Source: JAAYUD01 sp963676865 (GTDB taxonomy: Bacteria > Bacteroidota > Bacteroidia > Bacteroidales > Bacteroidaceae). From it: 64,000 bases of DNA. The notes under the pieces are model-generated. The model worked only from the letters and a program-made list of their open reading frames with translations. It ran no database searches and was not told the origin of the DNA. Location of the stretch: contig CAXXSS010000001.1 of assembly GCA_963676865.2 (NCBI GenBank), forward strand, positions 3,224,001 through 3,288,000. The letters run 5' to 3'. Shown piece after piece: positions 1 through 8,683 of this stretch. The translations under genes and the position numbers were made by a program. The first letter of the stretch is position 1; every line of letters begins with the position of its first letter.

Positions 1-34
1 AGCTTCAAAGCAAAATACTAACGCTGAAATACTC

Positions 35-71
35 GACTGCCGACATGCGATACAAATCGCTGCCGGCAGTC
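35..71. repeat. Inverted repeat downstream of nadA
   Basis: Arms GACTGCCG (35-42) and CGGCAGTC (64-71) enclose a second small hairpin, GCGAT-ACAA-ATCGC. It lies about 50 bp past the nadA stop codon and could end that transcript, but no T-tract follows on either strand. Nothing else is visible in bases 1-123. Confidence 0.35.
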
Positions 72-123
72 AAACAATATGGACGGCCTATTTGTTGCCG
101 TAAAGAGTTATTTCCGAAGATTG

Positions 124-1059
124 TTATTTGGAAATCTCCAGCATACGCCGGATAGGTACGATAGCCTTTTCGGCTATTTCTTTGTCTACCTTTATTTCGG
201 GAGTTTCGTTGAGCAGGCAGTTGTATACTTTTTCAATTGTATTCAGTTTCATGAAGTTGCATTCGCTGCATCCGCACGTCTGGTTGTCGTCGGGTGGGGC
301 AGGAATGAAAGTCTTGTTCGGGCACCGTTTCGTCAATTCGTGAAGAATGCCCCATTCCGTAGCTACGATAAATTCTTTAGCCTCGCTCTTTTCGGCTTCT
401 TTTATCAGCTTGGCTGTAGAGCCTACTATATCTGCCAGTGCGATGACGGGGGCTTTGCATTCCGGATGTACCAATACGAGTGCCTGCGGATACTGTTTTT
501 TGAGATTGACGATTCCTTCGATCGAGAATTGAGCATGCACATGGCATGCACCGTCCCACAGCAACATGCTTCTTCCTGTCACTGAGTTGATGTAATTGCC
601 CAAGTTCTTGTCCGGACCGAATATTATCTTCTCTTCTTTAGGAAAACTTTCTACTATCTGTATGGCGTTGCCCGAGGTCACTACTACATCTGTCAGTGCT
701 TTTACGGCAGCGGTGGTATTGACGTACGAAAGAACTTTGTATCCCGGATGAGCTTCGACAAACGTTTTGAAAGAATCGGCGGGGCAGCTGTCCGCCAACG
801 AACATCCTGCATTCATATCCGGAACCAGCACTTTGCGGTCGTAGCATAGTATCTTGGCTGTTTCGCCCATAAAGTGAACACCGCACATCACGATGATTCG
901 CGCGTCCGTCTGGGCTGCTTTTCTAGCCAAAGCCAAACTATCACCCACGTAGTCTGCAATATCTTGAATATCGCCGGTCTGATAGTAATGTGCCAATATC
1001 AGTGCATCTTTCTCTTTTCGCAATCGGGCTATGCCCTGAATGAGTTCTTCCTTTTCCAT
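124..1059 (-). CDS. nadA: Quinolinate synthase A
   Basis: This cytosolic enzyme condenses iminoaspartate with dihydroxyacetone phosphate to quinolinate, the second step of de novo NAD synthesis. The 311-residue product has the family motifs AHYYQ (residues 23-27), GDSLALARKA (39-48) and CGVHFMGET (59-67). The expected [4Fe-4S] ligands are visible as Cys59, Cys172 in GACHVH, and the C-terminal CGCSEC group (262-267). Length and motifs are normal. It follows nadB on the same strand with a 76-bp gap, so the two are probably one nadB-nadA operon read from the promoter in front of nadB. Confidence 0.97.
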   Translation of the reverse strand: MEKEELIQGIARLRKEKDALILAHYYQTGDIQDIADYVGDSLALARKAAQTDARIIVMCGVHFMGETAKILCYDRKVLVPDMNAGCSLADSCPADSFKTFVEAHPGYKVLSYVNTTAAVKALTDVVVTSGNAIQIVESFPKEEKIIFGPDKNLGNYINSVTGRSMLLWDGACHVHAQFSIEGIVNLKKQYPQALVLVHPECKAPVIALADIVGSTAKLIKEAEKSEAKEFIVATEWGILHELTKRCPNKTFIPAPPDDNQTCGCSECNFMKLNTIEKVYNCLLNETPEIKVDKEIAEKAIVPIRRMLEISK

Positions 1060-1135
1060 GAAAGTGTTATTCCGTTTAAATCTTTATCAGAAATATATGA
1101 TGTGAATGTAAATGGAGCGTGTGTGCGTTATCTTT

Positions 1136-2665
1136 TCATTTCTCTTTCTTCACAACGGTGTGCTTCTGCCATTCGTTCAGCTGCTCGGGGTAGTCCGACC
1201 GATAGTGTCCGCCACGGCTTTCTTTGCGTTGCAATGCCGAAGCGACAATAATCTTCGCTGCCGTCAGTTTATGCTTTTCGCGCCAGGACAATAAGTCCAA
1301 ACCATCGGTTTGATAGCGTTCCAGCTGGTTATTGATGGCATCTAGTGCTTGTTGCAGTTCTTCTTCGCAACGAATGATACCGGCATTCTCCATCAATAGC
1401 TTGCCCAAGTCGAAATCCGGTTGCTTTATTTCTTTTCCCAATTCAAAGTTGTTGTAGGCATATTCGTTGCGCATATCATCGTTGCGCAATATATCGTCTG
1501 CTACTCGTTTGCCGAATACCAAACACTCTATCAGCGAGTTCGAGGCCAAGCGGTTGGCACCCATCAGTCCTGTCGAAGCCACTTCGCCCACCGCATAGAG
1601 GTGCGCGATGTTGGTGCGTCCACGAAGGTCTGTAGTGATACCGCCTACCGTATAGTGGGCAGCCGGAGCTACCGGAATACGCTGGGTCATATCAATGCCA
1701 TTGTCGGCACAGTATTTAAATATGTTGGGAAACCGATGTCGAATCACTTCGGGGTCCAGATGATCGAGCGTGAGGTTCACATACGGAGATTTGGTTTTCC
1801 TCATCTCCAAGAATATTTGTCTAGCCACCACGTCTCGCGGTTCCAATTCGGCAAGCGGATACTTGCCATACATAAATCTTTCGCCGTTTATGTTGTACAA
1901 GCGTGCTCCTTCGCCTCGTACGGCTTCGCTTACCAGAAAAGCTTCTTTGTCTTCCATGTATACTGCCGTCGGATGAAATTGTATAAATTCCATATCCCTA
2001 ATTTCGGCACCTGCTTCGTATGCCATGGCAATGCCGCTGCCGGTTGCCGTAGGCGGATTCGTTGTGCGCGAAAAAAGTGCTCCTACACCGCCGGTAGCCA
2101 GTATTACTTCGTCTCCGTAGATGAAGTCGGGGCTGTGGTGTTTATGATTGTAGCATACCACTCCTTTACATCCTTCTTTGTCGACCAGAAGCTTCAATGC
2201 TTCTTCGTTCGAAAGAATCTGAATATCGGGCTGGCGCTTCAGTACTTGCCCTATCATGAATAGAGTAATGTTTTTGCCTGTGGCATCGCCTCCGGCATGC
2301 AATATCCGATGATGATGGTGGCCCCCTTCGAGTCCCAATTCCAAGTGTCCGTTGCGAGTATCGAATTTCATGCCCCAGTCTATCACTTCTTCAATGCGTG
2401 CGGGTGCCTCTTCGGTCAGCACTTTTACTGCCTCTTCGTCGCACAGTCCACGTCCGGCTTCAACCGTATCGTCGAAATGTTCTAACGGACTGTCATCGTC
2501 TTCTGTTACGGCTGCGATACCGCCTTGTGCATGAAAGGAATTACTTTCATCAATATCTTCCTTGGTCAGTAGCAGTACTTTAGAATGTTTTGCCAACATA
2601 CATGCAGTATACAGACCGGCTAGTCCGCTTCCCACTACGATACAAGTTTTTTTTCTTAGAGCCAT
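1136..2665 (-). CDS. nadB: L-aspartate oxidase
   Basis: This flavoenzyme oxidises L-aspartate to iminoaspartate, the substrate of the NadA enzyme encoded just downstream. The N-terminus carries the FAD-binding motif GSGLAGLYTA, followed by SFHAQGGIAA, ATGGVGALFS, EFIQFHPTA and RGEGARLYN, all typical of the succinate dehydrogenase/fumarate reductase flavoprotein family. The open frame reaches 2716, but the start is placed at 2665 (MALRKK) because a good promoter has its -7 box at 2687-2694, so an ATG at 2716 would lie upstream of the transcript start. The resulting length, 509 residues, is usual for NadB. Confidence 0.96.
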   Translation of the reverse strand: MALRKKTCIVVGSGLAGLYTACMLAKHSKVLLLTKEDIDESNSFHAQGGIAAVTEDDDSPLEHFDDTVEAGRGLCDEEAVKVLTEEAPARIEEVIDWGMKFDTRNGHLELGLEGGHHHHRILHAGGDATGKNITLFMIGQVLKRQPDIQILSNEEALKLLVDKEGCKGVVCYNHKHHSPDFIYGDEVILATGGVGALFSRTTNPPTATGSGIAMAYEAGAEIRDMEFIQFHPTAVYMEDKEAFLVSEAVRGEGARLYNINGERFMYGKYPLAELEPRDVVARQIFLEMRKTKSPYVNLTLDHLDPEVIRHRFPNIFKYCADNGIDMTQRIPVAPAAHYTVGGITTDLRGRTNIAHLYAVGEVASTGLMGANRLASNSLIECLVFGKRVADDILRNDDMRNEYAYNNFELGKEIKQPDFDLGKLLMENAGIIRCEEELQQALDAINNQLERYQTDGLDLLSWREKHKLTAAKIIVASALQRKESRGGHYRSDYPEQLNEWQKHTVVKKEK

Positions 2666-2686
2666 TATGGTGTACTTTTCTTGCGG

Positions 2687-2717
2687 CAAAGATACTGCAA
2701 GCCAAGCGCAATACAAA
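2687..2717 (-). promoter_or_regulatory. Promoter of nadB-nadA
   Basis: Read on the minus strand, TTTG (2714-2717) is followed after 19 bp by TATCTTTG (2687-2694). This matches the Bacteroidetes sigma-ABfr consensus TTTG-N19-21-TAnnTTTG. Transcription should begin near 2680, just before the nadB start at 2665. Confidence 0.75.
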
Positions 2718-2864
2718 ACAAATCTTTAGAATTTTGTTTGGTATAGTCTTCGATAGGGGCTTCTTTTCATCCTCCGATACGGCAAATGCGACGATGAAAA
2801 GACTCACCGCCGATTTTTTCGCCTTGTCCTGTCGTTCGGCGGGCTTATCACCTGCGGCTACACC

Positions 2865-3467
2865 TCACTCTTCTGCCTTTTCGAATATCGCATATCTTCT
2901 GCTTCCTATGTTCTGTATTTTGCCGGCTTCTTCCCATTTGTGCAGACGGTGCCATACGGTCGTCTTGTTGCAACCGGTTTTTATCATCAGGTCTTTTGCT
3001 GTTATTCGCTTTTGTTCATTGAGCATTTCGTCTAGCAGCAGCTCCCATTTGGCATCCGAGTGTACATCAAAATGCGAATTGCTTCCCGAACACTCGAACT
3101 CGGCGTACATCAGCCCCTTTTTTATTTTGGCATCGGGACGGTAAGCCACGTCTTTAAACTCTATTTTCAGATTACGTGCATTCATCTCTTCGATGGGTTT
3201 GCGGCAGGTTGCCGTAGGCTGAAAGTAGCCGATGCCTTTCAGATGTACACATTCGCCGTTGCGTAGCGTCTCCTGTATCACATCGGCCAGAGATTCGATC
3301 ATTCCTATCAACTCTCCTTTGCCATAAGTAGAGCGGTGATGCAGCTTTTGGGCTATATCATCTGTAGTCTGGGTGCTGTGGCAAACGACACGCGGGTAAT
3401 AACGATTCTTTTTTTCTTTTGCTTTCACTTCTCCGGTAAGAGGGTACAATTCATACTTTATAGACAT
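2865..3467 (-). CDS. HU-HIG DNA-binding protein with C-terminal winged helix
   Basis: The N-terminal ~125 residues look like the HU-like (HU-HIG) domain common in Bacteroidetes: a basic start, ADVIQETLRNGECVHLKGIG resembling the HU dimer core, and a strand-rich tail. Residues from about 150 to the end (EQKRITAKDLMIKTGCNKTT onward) look like a winged helix-turn-helix. HU-HIG proteins are thought to shape chromatin locally or act at particular loci; the role here is unknown. The start is placed at 3467 (MSIKYEL); an in-frame ATG at 3494 would add nine residues. The upstream DNA is a tandem repeat (3523-3632) that could be part of its control region. Confidence 0.7.
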   Translation of the reverse strand: MSIKYELYPLTGEVKAKEKKNRYYPRVVCHSTQTTDDIAQKLHHRSTYGKGELIGMIESLADVIQETLRNGECVHLKGIGYFQPTATCRKPIEEMNARNLKIEFKDVAYRPDAKIKKGLMYAEFECSGSNSHFDVHSDAKWELLLDEMLNEQKRITAKDLMIKTGCNKTTVWHRLHKWEEAGKIQNIGSRRYAIFEKAEE

Positions 3468-3522
3468 GTATTTCAAGGTTTTATAATGGTTCATTCATTT
3501 ATTACATCCTTTCGTTTCGTTC

Positions 3523-3632
3523 GTTCGGTCGCGACCATACATACGTTTGCTCACGACCGAACGTGTGTATGGTCACGACCAAACAACTGTATGCTCATGA
3601 CCAAACACTTGTATGCTCACGAGCAAACCAAT
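3523..3632. repeat. Five tandem 22-bp degenerate repeats
   Basis: Five consecutive 22-bp units begin at 3523, 3545, 3567, 3589 and 3611. Units 3-5 follow GTATGSTCAYGASCAAACNN with small differences; units 1 and 2 are more diverged (GTTCGGTCGCGACC, GTTTGCTCACGACC). Unit 1 is also partly inverted relative to unit 2 (GTTCGGTCG against CGACCGAAC). The block fills most of the gap between the divergent HU-HIG and MarR genes, where it might bind a regulator. Confidence 0.8.
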
Positions 3633-3752
3633 GAAACGAGCATACGAATATAATGAATATTAATGATATATGCAAAGAAAGTAACGAATGTGTCGTTTGA
3701 AATTTCTTATACTTTTTTTGCTTGGAATTATTATCTATTGGAAAATATTGTT

Positions 3753-3760
3753 TATATTTG
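3753..3760 (+). promoter_or_regulatory. -7 box of the MarR-type gene
   Basis: TATATTTG matches TAnnTTTG and lies 29 bp before the chosen start codon at 3789. No convincing -33 box is seen at the usual spacing. Confidence 0.5.
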
Positions 3761-3788
3761 CAGTCGAAATAAATTAAGAAATAAAAAG

Positions 3789-4154
3789 ATGGAAGCTATT
3801 TGCGCATTGAAAGATGTATATAAGGTGCTGTACCACTTCGAAAGACAATTTCAGGTATCGCATGAGATGACCATAAACGAGGCTATGCTGATGTGTTGTC
3901 TTCAAGATGGTGATGGCAAATCGGCAGGAGCGTTGTGCGAGTATATTGGGCTCTCGCCTTCGCGTGTGTCCAAGATTATCAACTCGGTAGAGAAGATGGG
4001 GTATATCGAACGCAGTATCAGTTCGGAAGACAAAAGGCAGATGCTTTTTTCGCTCACTACGAGCGGGTGGCGCAAGATAACCGAGATGAGGAAGATTGAG
4101 TTGCACATTCCCGAGCTGTATGCCCAACTGAAATCTTGCTTCGAAAAGGGATAA
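3789..4154 (+). CDS. MarR-family transcriptional regulator
   Basis: This 121-residue protein has a winged-helix core: helices around EAMLMCCLQ, the recognition region GLSPSRVSKIINSVEKMGYI (about residues 55-74) and the wing ISSEDKRQMLFSLT. The start at 3789 is chosen because a -7 box sits at 3753-3760 and the open frame further upstream encodes an unrelated hydrophobic stretch. The gene ends 61 bp before the sulfur-transfer fusion gene on the same strand, so it probably regulates that gene. Cysteines at residues 5, 36, 37 and 50 could sense sulfane sulfur or oxidants; that is inference only. Confidence 0.85.
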   Translation: MEAICALKDVYKVLYHFERQFQVSHEMTINEAMLMCCLQDGDGKSAGALCEYIGLSPSRVSKIINSVEKMGYIERSISSEDKRQMLFSLTTSGWRKITEMRKIELHIPELYAQLKSCFEKG

Positions 4155-4215
4155 TTCCCTTTTTTTACTTAATTAGTTTGTAATAGAAAATATTAATAAT
4201 AAAAACAATAATAGG

Positions 4216-6675
4216 ATGAAGTATCTAATAGTCGGTGGGGTAGCAGGTGGTGCTACAGTTGCGGCTCGTCTTCGCCGTCTGGACGAAGATGCCGAGATCA
4301 TTATGTTCGAACGCGGGCAGTATGTGTCGTATGCCAATTGCGGACTTCCTTATTACATAGGAGGAGAGATTAAAGAACGTCAGAAACTTTTTGTTCAGAC
4401 AGAAAAAGGCTTTGTCGATCGCTTTCGTATTGATATTAGAACGCAGCAAGAAGTTGTTGCCATTCATCAGCACTCCAAGACGGTAGAGGTCCGAAACTTA
4501 GTATCGGCAGAGGTGTATTCCGAGCATTATGATAAGCTGGTGCTATCGCCCGGTGCCGAGCCCGTCAGACCTCAGATCGAAGGTATTCATCATCCTCATA
4601 TTTTTACTTTGCGCAATGTGTCCGATACCGACGCTATCAAACAATATATTACTACTCACAAGCCGCAAGAGGCTGTGGTAGTAGGGGGCGGTTTCATCGG
4701 ACTCGAGATGGTGGAGAATCTGCACGCGCAGGGTATTGGTGTATCGGTCATCGAAAAAGCCAATCAGGTGATGGCTCCGCTGGACTATTCCATGGCTCAA
4801 CAGGTGCACGAAGAATTGGTGCGCAAGGGAGTACAACTGTTGTTGAACAATGGCGTGGAGCGGTTCGAGGTTCAGGGAGAAAAAGTGGCTGTGTGCTTGG
4901 AGAATGGCCGTCGGCTTTTGGCCGATATGGTGATACTCAGCATCGGTGTACGCCCCGAAACAGGATTGGCTGTCGATGCGGGACTGGCTATCGGAGCAAC
5001 TCATGGCATTGCGGTGAATAAATATATGCAGACATCCGATCCCGATATTTATGCGCTGGGCGATGCTGTCGAAGTCGTTCATGGCGTGACGGGTAAACCG
5101 GTGCTTATTCCACTGGCGGGTCCGGCAAATAAGCAGGGACGCATCGTGGCCGACAATATCGTGTTCGGCAATACCGAAGAATACGACGGTACGATTGGTA
5201 CGTCAATAGCAAAAGTGTTCGACATGACAGTAGCTGCGGCTGGAGCCAATGCCAAACTGCTGCGGCGCGAAGGCATCGCCTATGTCTCGTCGTATACGCA
5301 TCCTGCTTCTCATGCCGGATATTATCCGGCGGCCATACCCATGAGTATCAAAATATTGTTTGCTCCCGAAGGAGGACAGTTGCTCGGGGCGCAGGTCGTG
5401 GGCTACGATGGCGTGGACAAGCGTATAGAAATGTTGGCTCAAGTCATTCAACACCACGGAACGGTATACGACTTGGGTGCTTTGGAACAAGCTTATGCTC
5501 CTCCGTACTCTTCGGCCAAAGATCCGGTGAATATGGCGGGCTTTGTGGCTCAAAATATAGTAGAAGGCAAGGTTGCCGTAGCTCATTGGCGCGATGTGAA
5601 CCTCGACGATAAAGAGCAATATATATTGGATGTCCGTACGAGAGACGAATTTCAGCTGGGCAGTATACCCCGTTCGGTGAATATTCCATTGGACGAACTG
5701 AGAGAACATATAAACGAACTACCTCGCGACAAAGCAATCATTGTCACTTGCGCAGTAGGTTTGCGCGGCTATTTGGCTTGTCGTGTCCTTGTGCAAAACG
5801 GGTTTGTCACAGTGCGCAACTTGTCGGGCGGGTATAAGACATGGTGTATGGCTACGACTAACTGGACCAATCGGTCGGTATCTATAGATTGTGCTTGCAA
5901 TGCGTCTTCTGACACCGAGCAGACAGTGCAGGAATCGTCTGTTCAGACCATTGAGATCGATGCGTGCGGACTGATGTGTCCCGGACCGATCATGAAGTTG
6001 AAACAGAACTACGGCAATATCGAAACCGGTAGCCGATTGCTCATCAAAGCTACCGATCCTGCTTTTGGCAAAGATGTGACTTCGTGGTGTCAGATGATGG
6101 GAGCCAAGCTGATAGACGTGCAAGAGAATAAGGGAATGGTGCAGGCCCTAGTCGAGAAAGTAGAAAAACAACCCGAAATACACGACATGACAAACTTGAA
6201 GCTTCCCGATAATAAGACGATGATCGTGTTCAGCGACGATTTGGATAAGGCTTTGGCATCGTTTGTTCTCGCCAATGGAGCATTGGCTGCCGGCAAAAAA
6301 GTAACGATGTTCTTTACATTCTGGGGACTGAACATTATCAAGAAACGTCAGAAACCTGCTGTACACAAAGATATTTTCGGCAAGATGTTTGGCATGATGT
6401 TGCCTTCGCATAGTGGTAAATTATCGCTTTCGAAGCTCAATATGTGGGGCATGGGCAGCTGGATGATGAGACTCATTATGAAGAACAAGCGCATTGATAG
6501 TTTGGAAAGTCTCATGCAGCAAGCCATAGATGGCGGTGCGGAGATGATAGCTTGTACCATGAGTATGGATGTGATGGGAGTGAAGCGCGAAGAATTGTTG
6601 GACAACGTACAGCTTGGTGGAGTGGCGGCCTATATGGAAAGAGCCGAACATGCCAATATGAATTTATTTATCTGA
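4216..6675 (+). CDS. CoA-disulfide reductase/rhodanese/TusA/DsrE-like fusion
   Basis: This 819-residue protein joins four sulfur-handling parts. Residues 1-~450 are an FAD/NAD(P)H disulfide reductase with GGVAGGATVAARLRR, the active-site Cys42 in YANCGLPYY and the second nucleotide motif VVGGGFIGLEM. About 465-550 is a rhodanese domain with the loop CAVGLRG (Cys near 513). About 580-660 is a TusA domain with CPGP (Cys near 588). About 665-819 resembles DsrE/DsrF-type proteins. CoADR-rhodanese proteins reduce CoA or glutathione persulfides and polysulfide; TusA and DsrE parts relay persulfide sulfur. The likely role is cytosolic persulfide/polysulfide reduction or sulfur trafficking, under the MarR regulator upstream. 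Confidence 0.9.
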   Translation: MKYLIVGGVAGGATVAARLRRLDEDAEIIMFERGQYVSYANCGLPYYIGGEIKERQKLFVQTEKGFVDRFRIDIRTQQEVVAIHQHSKTVEVRNLVSAEVYSEHYDKLVLSPGAEPVRPQIEGIHHPHIFTLRNVSDTDAIKQYITTHKPQEAVVVGGGFIGLEMVENLHAQGIGVSVIEKANQVMAPLDYSMAQQVHEELVRKGVQLLLNNGVERFEVQGEKVAVCLENGRRLLADMVILSIGVRPETGLAVDAGLAIGATHGIAVNKYMQTSDPDIYALGDAVEVVHGVTGKPVLIPLAGPANKQGRIVADNIVFGNTEEYDGTIGTSIAKVFDMTVAAAGANAKLLRREGIAYVSSYTHPASHAGYYPAAIPMSIKILFAPEGGQLLGAQVVGYDGVDKRIEMLAQVIQHHGTVYDLGALEQAYAPPYSSAKDPVNMAGFVAQNIVEGKVAVAHWRDVNLDDKEQYILDVRTRDEFQLGSIPRSVNIPLDELREHINELPRDKAIIVTCAVGLRGYLACRVLVQNGFVTVRNLSGGYKTWCMATTNWTNRSVSIDCACNASSDTEQTVQESSVQTIEIDACGLMCPGPIMKLKQNYGNIETGSRLLIKATDPAFGKDVTSWCQMMGAKLIDVQENKGMVQALVEKVEKQPEIHDMTNLKLPDNKTMIVFSDDLDKALASFVLANGALAAGKKVTMFFTFWGLNIIKKRQKPAVHKDIFGKMFGMMLPSHSGKLSLSKLNMWGMGSWMMRLIMKNKRIDSLESLMQQAIDGGAEMIACTMSMDVMGVKREELLDNVQLGGVAAYMERAEHANMNLFI

Positions 6676-6690
6676 TAGAGCTACCGGACA

Positions 6691-6735
6691 AAAGAATAGG
6701 AGGCGCAAGTTGAATTGTGCCTCCTATTCTTTTTT
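6691..6735. terminator. Bidirectional terminator
   Basis: An 18-bp stem (6691-6708 with 6715-6732, one mismatch) closes a 6-nt loop, with an A-run on the left and T-run on the right. It sits between the convergent fusion gene and nitroreductase gene and should end both transcripts. Confidence 0.85.
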
Positions 6736-6747
6736 CTGATTCAATGT

Positions 6748-7353
6748 CTATTCGAATACTTTGATTCTGTCTTCCAATGGCTTGAACTCTTTCTCACCGG
6801 GGTCGCCCAGTGGCGTACCGAAAGGCATTTGGGCTATCAGTTTCCACGAAGCGGGAATATTCCATTCTTTTGCTACACTTTCGTCTATTAGCGGATTGTA
6901 GTGTTGTAGATTCACGCCGAAGCCCAATTCTTCCAACATGGTCCATATAGCCAGTTGGTGCATGCCCGAAGTCTGTTGAGACCAAATAGGGAAGTTGTCG
7001 GCATAAGTGGGAAATGTCTCTTGTAGTCCTTTTATTACATCTTGATCTTCGAAATACAAGATGGTGCCATAGCCCGCAAGGAAAGCTGCATCGATTTTAG
7101 CTTCCGTACCCTTGAATGCTTCGGCCGGAACAATCTTGCGTAGAATATCTTTGGTGGTGTTCCACAATTTCTTATGATGTTCGCCCAAGAGGAGTACGAC
7201 TCTCGTCGATTGGGAGTTGAATGAGCTTGGAACGTGCTTTACTGCGAAGTCTATCACTTCTTTTATCTCTTTGTCCGATACGGGCGATTCATTGCTTATC
7301 GCATAATAAGTGCGCCGAGATTCGAGCGCTTCTTTGAATGTTTTGTTTATCAT
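6748..7353 (-). CDS. Nitroreductase-family protein
   Basis: This is a 201-residue FMN-dependent oxidoreductase of the nitroreductase fold. It opens with the typical ALESRRTYYAISNESPVSD and has HVPSSFNSQSTRVVLL (FMN phosphate contact region) and the C-terminal half AIWTMLEELGFGVNLQHYNP. It resembles the YdgI/Frm2-like subgroup, which reduce nitro or quinone compounds or unsaturated acids with NAD(P)H; the substrate cannot be told from sequence. It stands alone, convergent with the fusion gene. The 355 bp upstream (7354-7708) holds no gene; a GC-rich hairpin-like stretch lies near 7600-7625. Confidence 0.85.
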   Translation of the reverse strand: MINKTFKEALESRRTYYAISNESPVSDKEIKEVIDFAVKHVPSSFNSQSTRVVLLLGEHHKKLWNTTKDILRKIVPAEAFKGTEAKIDAAFLAGYGTILYFEDQDVIKGLQETFPTYADNFPIWSQQTSGMHQLAIWTMLEELGFGVNLQHYNPLIDESVAKEWNIPASWKLIAQMPFGTPLGDPGEKEFKPLEDRIKVFE

Positions 7354-7708
7354 GTCCCTTCTGTTTTTATGTTCTTATTTGTTTATCTATTCAATACCTA
7401 AAAATAATTATAATTATTTACTTCTGCTATCAGTGCTGTTTATCTTTATGATTCTTTAATACACTGCTCTATTTGTTTTTCTTTATGGTTTGCTATGATA
7501 AAACAAAAATGACGGTGGTTGGTATCAAATATTAATCGTAAAATAGAGCACTATTCGGAAAAATAATATAAATTCGTCTTTTGATAATATCTTTATCTCG
7601 CGAGGAGCAGATAGACTGCGCTCGTAGGCGGTAAGGGTGTATTTGTTTGTTTATATACTCTTAGGATAAAGAAGGTTTAGGAATATTGAATTTAAACAAC
7701 TAATTAAG

Positions 7709-8590
7709 ATGAATGATTTAATTGTCGGAATAGGAGAAGCTTTGTGGGATGTGCTTCCCAATAGGAAGAGTTTGGGCGGCGCTCCAGCAAACTTCGCATA
7801 CCATGTATCTCAGTTCGGGCTTCATAGTTGTGTGGTAAGTGCTATAGGCAATGATAAGTTGGGACGCGAAATAATGAAAGACTTTGCGTCGAAGAAACTG
7901 CATTATCAATTGGCATCTGTGCCTTATGATACCGGGACCGTATTGGTAGGACTTGATGAAATGGGCGTTCCATGCTATGAGATTAAGGAAAACGTTGCGT
8001 GGGACAATATACCGTTTACTCCGGAGCTCGAAGAGTTGGCTCGTCATACGCGTGCCGTTTGTTTCGGTTCGTTGGCACAACGTAGTGCCGTTTCTCGCCA
8101 GACTATCAACCGCTTTCTTGATACGATGTCTGGTAGAGAAGGACAGTATAAGATATTCGATATCAATTTGCGTCAGAACTTTTATACCAAAGATATCATA
8201 TTCAATTCATTGAAGAGGTGTAACATTCTTAAGATCAACGACGAAGAGTATCTTATTGTAAGTCGCATGCTTGGTTATCCGGATATCAGTATGGAGAAAG
8301 GTTGCGAGGTGATTCTGGAAGAATACAATCTGGAGATGCTTATTCTTACTTGTGGTGCAGATGGTAGTTATGTATTTACTCCCGACAGCGCTGTTTCGTT
8401 TATCGAGACACCCGAAGTAGATGTTGCTGATACGGTAGGGGCGGGCGACTCTTTTACCGCAGCTTTCATTGCATCTATTCTCAAAGGGAAGAGTGTGGAG
8501 GATGCACACCGTATAGCTGTCAATGTATCGGCGTATGTTTGTACCCAGAATGGTGCTACGCCCGTACTCTCTGAGGAGCTTCTGAAATAA
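7709..8590 (+). CDS. PfkB-family sugar kinase, probable fructokinase
   Basis: The 293-residue product starts with GIGEALWDVLPNRKSLGGAP, the fructokinase form of the PfkB N-terminal signature. It ends with the second signature DTVGAGDSFTAAF (about residues 240-252), whose Asp in GAGD is the catalytic base. It would phosphorylate fructose to fructose 6-phosphate with ATP in the cytosol. Length is normal. It stands alone, followed by a strong terminator, and is convergent with the GH31 gene. Another hexose or nucleoside substrate is possible. Confidence 0.85.
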   Translation: MNDLIVGIGEALWDVLPNRKSLGGAPANFAYHVSQFGLHSCVVSAIGNDKLGREIMKDFASKKLHYQLASVPYDTGTVLVGLDEMGVPCYEIKENVAWDNIPFTPELEELARHTRAVCFGSLAQRSAVSRQTINRFLDTMSGREGQYKIFDINLRQNFYTKDIIFNSLKRCNILKINDEEYLIVSRMLGYPDISMEKGCEVILEEYNLEMLILTCGADGSYVFTPDSAVSFIETPEVDVADTVGAGDSFTAAFIASILKGKSVEDAHRIAVNVSAYVCTQNGATPVLSEELLK

Positions 8591-8602
8591 GAATACTTTC
8601 CT

Positions 8603-8644
8603 AAACAATAGAGCATCCTATCGGTAAAGGATGCTCCATTGTTT
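8603..8644. terminator. Bidirectional terminator
   Basis: A 16-bp stem (8603-8618 with 8629-8644, one mismatch) with a 10-nt loop, AAAC on the left and GTTT on the right, lies between the convergent kinase and GH31 genes. Confidence 0.8.
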
Positions 8645-8683
8645 AAGAGTATTAATTGATGTTAGTTAATTCATTGCGATAAA

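Noticed and set aside
79..585. 168-codon plus-strand frame
   Set aside because: It lies antisense to nadA, whose motifs are clear, and has no promoter or recognisable domain.
3523..3632. CRISPR-like array
   Set aside because: The 22-bp units are contiguous and have no unique spacers, and no cas gene is in the window.
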